A DNA stretch of 64,000 bases from Marimicrobium sp913061115. GTDB taxonomy: Bacteria > Pseudomonadota > Gammaproteobacteria > Pseudomonadales > Halieaceae. Location of the stretch: positions 310,001-374,000 of the forward strand of contig NZ_CP159826.1 in NCBI RefSeq assembly GCF_047729875.1, given 5' to 3'. The notes under the pieces were generated by a model. The model was given only the letters and a program-made list of their open reading frames with translations, made no database searches and was not told where the DNA came from. The position numbers were made by a program, and so were the translations under genes. Below are positions 17,329-24,586 of this stretch, piece after piece. Every line of letters begins with the position of its first letter. The first letter of the stretch is position 1.

Positions 17329-18282
17329 TTACTTAAAAATCCCGCGGCGGTAAAGACCCCAAAAAAATCCCCATAGGTGGATGAGTGGCGCACGCCTGAC
17401 TGCATCGGGGATGAGGATTTCCTCCCCCGAGTGACGCTCGAGCTTCCAGGCTATGTAGTCCAATCCGCCCTCGAAAGTGAACAGCGCTTTGATCAGCCGC
17501 ACGATAGATAGGAGCTTACCTTGGCCCCGTCGCAGCGCCCATGCCAGCGTCGCAAGTCGGCGCTTGATGGTGCCAATCTGGCTGCGATAATGCAGTTCCT
17601 CGTCCTGCGTGTGCAAGGAGAAGGAAAACCCGAGGTCGCTTGCGTGATGCCGCGTCAGGGCTCCATAGAAGTCTAGGGACGTGCTTGCTAACTCCTGGGC
17701 CCGCCCGCCGCGCTCTGTACGCAGTTCTGTCGCATAGCTTAGGCTTAGCGATTGCTCCCACAAGGTCAGAAGGCTGCCCTGAGCGGGTAGAGCTGGCAGA
17801 GCCTTTTGCAGCAGGGTATGCGCTGCCTGCGTGAGGGCTGTTTCTATCTGACCTCGTACTGATTGGTCACGGGCATATAAGATGCGGGTGGGCTGCGCGA
17901 AACGGCCCCAGATATAGGACTCGAACCAGGCTGGTGAGCAACCTGTTTGGAAATCCTGCAAGGAAATGACGGTGACTTTGCTGCGCAGGGTCTTGCCCTC
18001 ATTGCCATCGTCTACCGGCTTTTGCTCGGCATAGAAGACATTGGGAGGTAACAGCCAGTTAGCAGCCGCTAGTAGAGGGCGGCGATAGGCTGCGCGATAG
18101 TTATCGCAGATCAGATACAGGTCCAGCAGCCCGTCATAGATATCGCCGCTGCGTAGGCAGGAGCCATACACTAACGTGCTGCAGATAGTACCGTGATGGC
18201 GGGCATCAAGTTGTGCCAACAGCGCCGCTAGCGTCGGGTCCGATACTGCATCGGGGCCGGCGACCTTGGGGTGGGTACTCAC
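17329..18282 (-). CDS. Nucleotidyltransferase-like protein of a lipid-kinase operon
   Basis: A 317-residue protein I do not recognise with certainty. Near residue 43 it has LVYGSCLRSGDIYDGLLDLYLI, a G-S-x(n)-D-x-D-like pattern typical of nucleotidyltransferase folds and reminiscent of Tam41-type CDP-diacylglycerol synthases. The remainder is rich in Leu, Arg and Trp, with an amphipathic C-terminus. It starts at a GTG overlapping the lipid kinase stop (GTGA). A role after the kinase is plausible, such as activating a phospholipid with a nucleotide or adding a headgroup. The position recalls the cpg genes for ceramide phosphoglycerate in Caulobacter, but homology is unverified. Confidence 0.5.
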   Translation of the reverse strand: MSTHPKVAGPDAVSDPTLAALLAQLDARHHGTICSTLVYGSCLRSGDIYDGLLDLYLICDNYRAAYRRPLLAAANWLLPPNVFYAEQKPVDDGNEGKTLRSKVTVISLQDFQTGCSPAWFESYIWGRFAQPTRILYARDQSVRGQIETALTQAAHTLLQKALPALPAQGSLLTLWEQSLSLSYATELRTERGGRAQELASTSLDFYGALTRHHASDLGFSFSLHTQDEELHYRSQIGTIKRRLATLAWALRRGQGKLLSIVRLIKALFTFEGGLDYIAWKLERHSGEEILIPDAVRRAPLIHLWGFFWGLYRRGIFK

Positions 18283-19244
18283 AGGCGCAAAAATGCCAGA
18301 GGTTCGCTGGCGCTTATCGTCGCAGCTTGGGCAACCTGCAGTAGTTCTCCGTCCAGATTGATTTTACCTTCCATTTTAAGCGTTACTCTATTGGTGTTGT
18401 GACTATGGTAGCCCGATGCCGGCATCGCATTGCGACTGTGACGACCGCGCACAATAGAGAAGAAGGTGCGGGCAAAGCGAGTACAGCCTTGCTCCATGAG
18501 CGTCAGGCGAATGGCGCCAGGCTCTGTGCTCCAGAACGGGCGCATACCGAAAGCCAGACGCTGCAGAGTGCTCACGGCGAGGATTAGGGTGCTGTATTGG
18601 GTCGGATCACTGTCTTCAAGTGACAGTGTGATGTCGACCTGCTGATTGAACTCTGGGTCGTCACGTACGACCCCCCACACAGTGCGCAGTGTGCCCAGCG
18701 CGAGGCTAAAATCATCGCGCAGGCCCCGCGAGTGGATTTCTTTGTGGGCGTATTCCGTGCCATGAATGACTGCCCCACCACCGAGAAACATTCCATAGCG
18801 CTCGGGTTGGTCGGTGTCTATGACCACCCGCAGCATTGCCCGTTGCGCGATTTTATTAGCAGTTTCACGGTTGCCTTCACTCCACCGGCAGAAGTCCGTG
18901 ACCGCCTTATTAAGTGAGCCACGCAGGCCTACATCCCCAGCACTCATGTTGGCTGTGCCGCCCGGCAGTAGGGCGATTAGAGGTGGGGTGACGAAGGGTT
19001 TTGATTCTAAAAGCGCACCAAGAATGGCCGCCACTGTCCCATCGCCGCCATTGATTGCCAGTACCCGGACATTGAGGTCGGCAAGTTCCTGCAGCACAGG
19101 CCTGATATCAGCCGTACAGTGCGTAATACGGTGGTGAATGCTTGGATACCCCTCGATACGTGAGCGGATGCCTTCGAATTGGTCGCGGTTGTGGCCGCTG
19201 CTGGGGTTGCTGATCAGACCTATCGGACCTGCCATCGGTCTCAC
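18279..19244 (-). CDS. Diacylglycerol/sphingosine-kinase-family lipid kinase
   Basis: A 321-residue DAGK-catalytic-domain protein. The nucleotide-binding signature NGGDGT lies at 65-70 and the N-terminal strand reads GLISNPSSGHN at 9-19, the two hallmark motifs of the YegS/BmrU/ceramide-kinase family. ALLPGGTANM at about 100-109 is the second glycine-rich motif. It phosphorylates a lipid hydroxyl with ATP, in the cytoplasm or at the inner face. Given the serine palmitoyltransferase 15 kb away, ceramide or a long-chain base is a reasonable substrate (compare Caulobacter CpgB), but diacylglycerol is possible. GTG start; four-base overlaps with both neighbours show a tight three-gene operon. Confidence 0.82.
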   Translation of the reverse strand: MRPMAGPIGLISNPSSGHNRDQFEGIRSRIEGYPSIHHRITHCTADIRPVLQELADLNVRVLAINGGDGTVAAILGALLESKPFVTPPLIALLPGGTANMSAGDVGLRGSLNKAVTDFCRWSEGNRETANKIAQRAMLRVVIDTDQPERYGMFLGGGAVIHGTEYAHKEIHSRGLRDDFSLALGTLRTVWGVVRDDPEFNQQVDITLSLEDSDPTQYSTLILAVSTLQRLAFGMRPFWSTEPGAIRLTLMEQGCTRFARTFFSIVRGRHSRNAMPASGYHSHNTNRVTLKMEGKINLDGELLQVAQAATISASEPLAFLRL

Positions 19245-20080
19245 AATAGGGATTCCCTCATAGTGACGGACTTGAGGTTGATTTCGGTGGCGCCAATGCG
19301 CGGTGCCTGACCGCGTATTTGCAGTGGCAAGCCAGTAGCGCGGTCGAAGAACAAAATAATCTCTCCATTCAGTCCAAGCAGCCTGAAGTCATTTTTTTTC
19401 TCGAGTATCGTGTCCGGCTTAGCGTGTATGGCCACGGCCAGTGTTTCACGCGTGCCAGCGGCACGGTCTTCCCCCGTGATGTCGTAGTCAACGGTGATCG
19501 GGATGCCATTGCCACTGGTGAGATGTACTCGATAGAAGTTCAAATCGGTGTGGACCAGCACATCCAGAGATTTCCCTGGCCCTTGCGCCTGCAACTGTTG
19601 TGCAAGCAGCAGCAGCATGTAGGGCGTTGTCACCATGATTTCATTTGCCGAAGCAGGATAGACAAGCTCCGTGCGCGACGTTGCTGGCCAATCCTGGGGT
19701 AGGGTATCGTCATTAGTCACCGGCTCGCGACGTTCACGGACTATAAAATCGGCCTCATACTCGTAGGATTTCACCCGTTCTTGCTTGCCTTGGCTAAGGC
19801 GCGAGCGGGTGAGTGCCCGGCCCGTGGCTGGCTCAAAATTCACCCGCACTCGCTCTGAATTACTCACTACAGAGCTCTCGACGTACAATTCCCAGCGCTC
19901 CGGATCATCAGCGACGGGAAGAACTTCGATGCGTGATCGCGCTGTGGCCCAAAACGCTGTTTGCTCGAACTCCACTACACGCCACTCAGGTAGCTGCGGG
20001 GCTTCGATGATAGAGGCCTGGCTAACGCTGGTTAGCGCCATGAACACGTTGATGAAGATAATTCTAGCTAGCTTAGTCAT
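19241..20080 (-). CDS. Periplasmic DUF3108-like protein
   Basis: A 279-residue protein with an N-terminal signal peptide (hydrophobic stretch from residue 5, likely cut after SQAS). The mature part is mostly beta: repeated short strands with a run of FEQTAFWATARSRIE and a final IRGQAPRIGATEINLK. This looks like the DUF3108 group of periplasmic beta-sheet proteins, some of which bind lipids. It is the first gene of the operon with the lipid kinase and the nucleotidyltransferase-like protein. A role in periplasmic handling of the lipid product is inference. Divergent from the sulfotransferase copy 4 operon. Confidence 0.5.
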   Translation of the reverse strand: MTKLARIIFINVFMALTSVSQASIIEAPQLPEWRVVEFEQTAFWATARSRIEVLPVADDPERWELYVESSVVSNSERVRVNFEPATGRALTRSRLSQGKQERVKSYEYEADFIVRERREPVTNDDTLPQDWPATSRTELVYPASANEIMVTTPYMLLLLAQQLQAQGPGKSLDVLVHTDLNFYRVHLTSGNGIPITVDYDITGEDRAAGTRETLAVAIHAKPDTILEKKNDFRLLGLNGEIILFFDRATGLPLQIRGQAPRIGATEINLKSVTMRESLL

Positions 20081-20353
20081 ATTGAATAACCATCGTGACG
20101 AAAAAAGTGACCTTGGGCCAGAGCCGCTCTGGGAGCGTTAACTCCCCGGGCGGTTGGTGAGAGGCTTGCTCGCGACGTTTAGTCAACGCGGTGAGAGCTT
20201 CAGCTGAAGGCCATGTGTTTAGCTAATCCCCATTAAAATCAATTGCTTGTGGCGATCTGCGAAAGCCGTTAAAAATACCACACATCCTTGAGAATGGCAT
20301 GATCATCCTATAACCTTCGCTTCGCGATCTGTCCGCGATCAGGAGAAATTTAC
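20081..20353 (+). promoter_or_regulatory. Divergent intergenic region with a weak sigma-70-like promoter
   Basis: The region separates the kinase operon (-) from the sulfotransferase copy 4 operon (+). On the + strand TTGAGA at 20288 and TATAAC at 20309 are 15 bases apart, a short spacing that makes this only a candidate. AGGAG at 20341 sits just ahead of ATG 20354 and is a strong ribosome binding site. The tandem GCGATC repeats at about 20322-20340 could be an operator, with no known match. Confidence 0.35.
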
Positions 20354-21277
20354 ATGCATATGATTATCAAGCGACTGATCAAATGGTTGGTACGGGCAAT
20401 TTCGGTATTTTTACCAGAAGCTAAGGCGCACGAGTTACAGCGCTGGCGTCGAGGTAGAGAGGAATTCTGGAAGTACAACCACTGTCAGTACATCTTTGCC
20501 TCTTACGGTAAGAGCGGCCGCACGTGGGTGCGGGTAATGATCTCGCGCTACTACCAGTTGGTGTACAAGTTGCCCGACAACATTCTAATGGGCTTTGATA
20601 ATTTTACCCGGCTCAACGGGGATATCCCTAAAATCTTCTTTACCCATGATAACTACCTGCGCGGCTACACGGGTAATGTCGATTCGAAACAAGATTTTTA
20701 TAGCAAGAAGACGGTGCTGCTAGTGCGCAACCCCATCGATGTCGCAGTGTCACAGTTTTTTCAGTGGAAGTACCGCATGCGGCCGGAGAAGAAGGCCATG
20801 AATCACTATCCCGCACATGAGGCGGATATTTCGGTTTACGATTTTGTGAAGGACGACAATCAGGGCCTCTCGCACATCATTGAATTTCTTAACAATTGGG
20901 CTAGGGAGCTACCAAAAATTCAGCATTTGCTGGTGGTACGGTATGAAGACTTGCGCTCACATCCTGAACAGGAAATGGCGAAAATTGTCACATTTCTGGG
21001 GCTTGAAGCTACTACAGACTATCTCCGGGATACGGCGGAGTTTGCTTCGGTGGAGAATCTGCGCAAGAAAGAACAGGAAAATTATTTCTGGCGCAGTGGC
21101 AGTCGCGTGCAGGCCAAGGACGTCAATGATCCCAATACGTTCAAGGTACGAAAAGCCAAGGTCGGCGGTTACCGCGATTATTTTGATGACGATCAAGTGG
21201 CGGAGTTGGATGCTATGGTAGATTCGTTCCTTCTTCCGGCGTTCGGTTATACCAGCACAGAGGTCGCGGAGGCATAG
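20354..21277 (+). CDS. PAPS-dependent sulfotransferase, copy 4
   Basis: A 307-residue enzyme, closest in layout to copy 2. Motifs: YGKSGRTW at 51-58, RNPIDVAVS at 125-133, and FKVRKAKVGGYRDYF near the end. The N-terminal 20 residues (MHMIIKRLIKWLVRAISVFL) form an amphipathic or membrane-associating helix. Strong ribosome binding site AGGAG. The TAG stop overlaps the GTG of the next gene by one base, so sulfation is translationally coupled to a GT-A-like protein and then to a 2OG oxygenase. Confidence 0.88.
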   Translation: MHMIIKRLIKWLVRAISVFLPEAKAHELQRWRRGREEFWKYNHCQYIFASYGKSGRTWVRVMISRYYQLVYKLPDNILMGFDNFTRLNGDIPKIFFTHDNYLRGYTGNVDSKQDFYSKKTVLLVRNPIDVAVSQFFQWKYRMRPEKKAMNHYPAHEADISVYDFVKDDNQGLSHIIEFLNNWARELPKIQHLLVVRYEDLRSHPEQEMAKIVTFLGLEATTDYLRDTAEFASVENLRKKEQENYFWRSGSRVQAKDVNDPNTFKVRKAKVGGYRDYFDDDQVAELDAMVDSFLLPAFGYTSTEVAEA

Positions 21278-22191
21278 TGACGAATAACTGCGTCTTTATT
21301 CACACCAATGAGCGGCAATGGCTGGGTGCTTTGGTGGCTGAATATTCCTTTCGGCGAAATTCAGCCCATGCGGACAAGTTTGACGTTAAGTTTATTCATA
21401 CTCGTGACTACCCCTATCTCAGTGCCAAGGAAGGCCATACCTTCCTGCGCGGTGGTAATGAGCGTGTTTGGCACATGGACGATTTGCAATCTTTTACGCC
21501 GCTGCGCTTTTTGCCGCCTAAGTTAATGAATTGGCAGGGACGTGCGGTGCTGACCGATCCAGATATCTTTGCAGTGGGTGATATCTACGAACTGTTGCAA
21601 AAGGATATGAAGGGCGCCGCTGTTATGGGCCGTCGTCGCTCAGGAAGCCAAGAGAAAGCATCCCAGGTGGCCACCAGCGTGATGTTGATGGACTGTTCAC
21701 GTCTGCGGCATTGGGATGCCGAATTGGAGTTCGATCAGCTGTTCCGCTCGGAAATAGACTATAAGAAGTGGATGGTGCTCGCCTACGACGACCCCGCCAA
21801 TATCGGCTACCTGGAAGACTGCTGGAACGACTTTGACCATCTCGACGCCAACACGCGCTTACTGCACAATACGAAGCGCAAAACACAGCCATGGAAAACA
21901 GGTTTACCTGTGGATTACACGCCCGCTGAAAAATTCAAGGGTAACCCGCTACTGGCCTCTGCCAACAGCTTGCGGATAAAGATGTTTGGTCAATATGGCC
22001 TGCTGGGTCGTTACAAAAAACATCCGGACCTGCGCCAACAGCAGTTTTTTTTCGGCCTGCTGAAAGAGTGTCTGCATTCAGGACATGTCAGCGAAGATCT
22101 TGTGCGAGACGAAATCAGTAAAAATCATGTGCGCCATGACGCTTTTGAAGTGTTGGACCGCACTCCCAATCTAGAGGGAATGGCCGCGTGA
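21277..22191 (+). CDS. GT-A-like putative glycosyltransferase, copy 3 (D-P-D family)
   Basis: A 304-residue protein starting at GTG 21277 inside the upstream TAG (TAGTG). VFIHTNERQ at 6-14, FTPLRFLPPKLMNW, then AVLTDPDIFAVGDIYELL with D-P-D at 94-96. The later conserved blocks are LLHNTKRKTQPWKTGLP and FFFGLLKECLHSG. The invariant KTQPWKTG across all three copies is probably a donor or acceptor binding loop. No signal peptide. Middle gene of the sulfotransferase, GT-A-like, 2OG-oxygenase operon. Confidence 0.6.
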   Translation: MTNNCVFIHTNERQWLGALVAEYSFRRNSAHADKFDVKFIHTRDYPYLSAKEGHTFLRGGNERVWHMDDLQSFTPLRFLPPKLMNWQGRAVLTDPDIFAVGDIYELLQKDMKGAAVMGRRRSGSQEKASQVATSVMLMDCSRLRHWDAELEFDQLFRSEIDYKKWMVLAYDDPANIGYLEDCWNDFDHLDANTRLLHNTKRKTQPWKTGLPVDYTPAEKFKGNPLLASANSLRIKMFGQYGLLGRYKKHPDLRQQQFFFGLLKECLHSGHVSEDLVRDEISKNHVRHDAFEVLDRTPNLEGMAA

Positions 22192-22904
22192 ACTACCTAA
22201 ACATTGAGAAACTGCGCAGTCTAACTCGAGAAGAATTCTTGGCCGTTAATCCCTATCCGTATTTCAATAGCGAAGGCGTTCTGACTGAATCAGGCTTCCA
22301 GGATCTGTTGGAGAATATGCCGCCACAGCAGATGTTCGAACAGAAATTTGGTTATGAACGTCGGGCTGGACAGGCACCACATGACCGGTACTCACTAGAA
22401 TATACGCCGGATATGCCCGTGCCTAAACCGTGGAAGGAATTCATCGATGAGCTTTGCTCCGATGCCTACCGTAAAGAAATCGAGCGTTTGTTAGGTGCGA
22501 AAAAAGCAGAGTTTCGCTTTCATTGGCACTATACCCCCAGTGGTGCGGATGTTTCCCCGCATTGTGATGCCAAGCGCGAACACGGTTCGCATCTGTTTTA
22601 TTTTAATTCCACTGACGATTGGGACGCTGCATGGGGCGGCTCCACGCTGGTATTAGACGATGGCGGTCGACTAGATTATAACTCGGCCCCTGATATTAAA
22701 GAGTTCGATCACGTTATCGAATGCGACTGCCTCGGGAACTACAGCTCTCTTATACTGCGTGGGGATCATGCCTGGCACGCGGTGAATCCGATCGAATGTC
22801 CTGAAGATCGTCTGCGTAGAGTTTTCATTATTGTGGTCAATCCGGACAATCTATTCTGGAAGTTACGTGATCGGCTCATAGGTAAAAAAATTCAGCGTTT
22901 TTGA
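22188..22904 (+). CDS. 2-oxoglutarate/Fe(II) oxygenase
   Basis: A 238-residue protein starting at a GTG that overlaps the previous stop (GTGA). The iron ligands are readable: H-C-D in VSPHCDAKRE near 123-125, and a distal histidine in GDHAWHAVNP near 209-212. RLRRVFIIVVN probably carries the 2OG-binding arginine. An acceptor hydroxylase for the lipid of this locus is the natural guess. It is unlike the oxygenase at 11393 in sequence, so the locus has two independent hydroxylation-type enzymes. Confidence 0.8.
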   Translation: MNYLNIEKLRSLTREEFLAVNPYPYFNSEGVLTESGFQDLLENMPPQQMFEQKFGYERRAGQAPHDRYSLEYTPDMPVPKPWKEFIDELCSDAYRKEIERLLGAKKAEFRFHWHYTPSGADVSPHCDAKREHGSHLFYFNSTDDWDAAWGGSTLVLDDGGRLDYNSAPDIKEFDHVIECDCLGNYSSLILRGDHAWHAVNPIECPEDRLRRVFIIVVNPDNLFWKLRDRLIGKKIQRF

Positions 22905-23012
22905 CCCCTATATTGACGGCCATTTACTCAAATGGGCCTCCTGGTGCGCTCTGCAGTCAATTAGCTGATAAACTGCATAATCAAAAGCAACTACTGGCGA
23001 GTCAATTCGACC

Positions 23013-23717
23013 ATGATCATCGATCGATATTTTAGCGAGCCTAATGGCAATGTTTGCTTTACGCGCGAGCAAGGCAGTAATTTTGCCAAGCAAATGGCCG
23101 ATGATTTTAATCCTCTGCACGATATTGATGCTAAACGATTTTGCATCCCCGGCGATCTGTTGTTTTCTATTATTCTAGCGAAGTACGGGATCAGCCAGCA
23201 TATGGAATTCGTCTTTTCCGGTATGGTTGTCGCAGGCGTGCAACTCCTTATGCCCGAGCCCGCGCAAGAAATGCACATCAATGATGAGGAGGGGAGGGAG
23301 TATCTGCGGGTGAAGCGCGCGGGGAATATATCTCATGACGAATCTTTGCTTCAGAATCTGACGCAGAGTTATGTGCAATTTTCTGGCCAAACCTTCCCGC
23401 ATATTCTGGTGCCACTTCTCGCTGAGCAAAATGTAATGATTCGCCCTGATCGTCCGCTGGTCATTTATGAGAGTATGTCTATCGACCTTGACAGACTTGA
23501 CGTCGAGAAGCCGTTACTTCGTGGCGACTACAACAAACTTGAGGTCAACGGAAAGCGCGGTAGTGTTGAGCTGGCGTTTCATCTTGAGGATGATGGAGAA
23601 GTTGTTGGACGCGGGAAGAAGCATATGTTGCTGATGGGCCTGCGTGAGTATGACGAGGACGCCATCGCAGGCGCCATTAGTTCCTATAACGACAGTAAGC
23701 TATCTTTTTCGACATAA
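23013..23717 (+). CDS. DUF3581 family protein
   Basis: A 234-residue cytoplasmic protein with the DUF3581 signature FTREQGSNFAKQMADDFNPLHDIDAKRF at about 16-43, followed by CIPGDLLFSIILAKYG. The DDFNPLH block resembles the substrate-binding part of MaoC-type hotdog enzymes, so a thioester-handling fold is possible. Function unknown; the family is common in Gammaproteobacteria outside sphingolipid loci, so its closeness to the island may be accidental. Monocistronic, ending at a hairpin shared with the convergent gene. Confidence 0.7.
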   Translation: MIIDRYFSEPNGNVCFTREQGSNFAKQMADDFNPLHDIDAKRFCIPGDLLFSIILAKYGISQHMEFVFSGMVVAGVQLLMPEPAQEMHINDEEGREYLRVKRAGNISHDESLLQNLTQSYVQFSGQTFPHILVPLLAEQNVMIRPDRPLVIYESMSIDLDRLDVEKPLLRGDYNKLEVNGKRGSVELAFHLEDDGEVVGRGKKHMLLMGLREYDEDAIAGAISSYNDSKLSFST

Positions 23718-23745
23718 TAATTATATCCCGCAACGCAGACCACGC

Positions 23746-23771
23746 GACCGCAGTGTTGTCCCCCTGCGGTC
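23746..23771. terminator. Inverted repeat between convergent genes, possible bidirectional terminator
   Basis: GACCGCAG at 23746-23753 and its exact complement CTGCGGTC at 23764-23771 form an 8-bp stem with a 10-base loop. It lies between the ends of the DUF3581 gene (+) and the DUF3313 gene (-). There is no clear U-tract on either side, so termination is plausible but not proven. Confidence 0.4.
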
Positions 23772-23780
23772 ATCAGAACG

Positions 23781-24470
23781 CTACTCCGCAATTTTCTGGC
23801 TGTGGACTCTATCCAGTTGCGCGCGTATCTGCATAGCCCACGAAGTGAAAACTCGGCGCACTTGCGCTGCATTGGTGATGCTATTGTTTAGGCCCCACAG
23901 GGAGGATCCGGACCGAGTGTCTTTTGCCAGAGCGAGCACTTCGCCGGTTTCAGAGTCGCTGAACGTAACCTCGACACTGATCTTGCCGGCGCCCTCTGTC
24001 ACAATTTTATTGCGCCCTGCAGGCCGTGAGCGATTATCGTCCTTCGGCGCTGTGGGTGCGATGCGGGTCAACTTGGCTGATATCAGCAGCACATCGTCAC
24101 CGGCCGCCGTGACAAGCGGGTAAGTTTTTTGCAAAGCAAGTTGCTTTGACATCGCCTCCTGAAAGTCTTTTTGTAGCCTTAGTTTGTCGGCGTCGGTAAG
24201 TTCCCAGTTGGGGGTTCTAGTGGTCCTGTAGCTGGTGGTTGGCTGGATGATCTCCACATTATCCACGCCCAGAGGTGCCAGCAGAATGGCAGTGTATTTG
24301 TTGAAATCAGCACTGGGATCCATGTAGGCCAGTTTGGCGCGGGAGTGGTCAACGCGAACGAGGTTGCCCTGAATGACCTCCGCGTTTTCGCCGGTTTGGA
24401 TCTGGGGTGTATTTTGACAAGCGACCAGCAACAGAAACGCCAGCGCACTGCCAACCATTGAATAGTTCAT
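23781..24470 (-). CDS. DUF3313 family lipoprotein
   Basis: ATG 24470 is preceded by GAGGG at 8 bases, so it is preferred over the upstream ATG. About 229 residues. A signal peptide ends in a lipobox LLVAC, so it is probably lipidated and outer-membrane. The mature part is a DUF3313-type beta-alpha domain: YTAILLAPLGVDNVE, then a helix with DKLRLQKDFQEAM, then VDTxISAKLTRI-like strands. Function unknown. Convergent with DUF3581. Confidence 0.7.
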   Translation of the reverse strand: MNYSMVGSALAFLLLVACQNTPQIQTGENAEVIQGNLVRVDHSRAKLAYMDPSADFNKYTAILLAPLGVDNVEIIQPTTSYRTTRTPNWELTDADKLRLQKDFQEAMSKQLALQKTYPLVTAAGDDVLLISAKLTRIAPTAPKDDNRSRPAGRNKIVTEGAGKISVEVTFSDSETGEVLALAKDTRSGSSLWGLNNSITNAAQVRRVFTSWAMQIRAQLDRVHSQKIAE

Positions 24471-24586
24471 GATAATTGCCCTCATGCATTGTTTAAAAAA
24501 AGCTGCGTCAGGTTCTACGCAGTTCCGGGGGTATTCACGAATACCGTTTTTCGTTATTCACTTTGCATGCGATCTTGGCCAATTTG

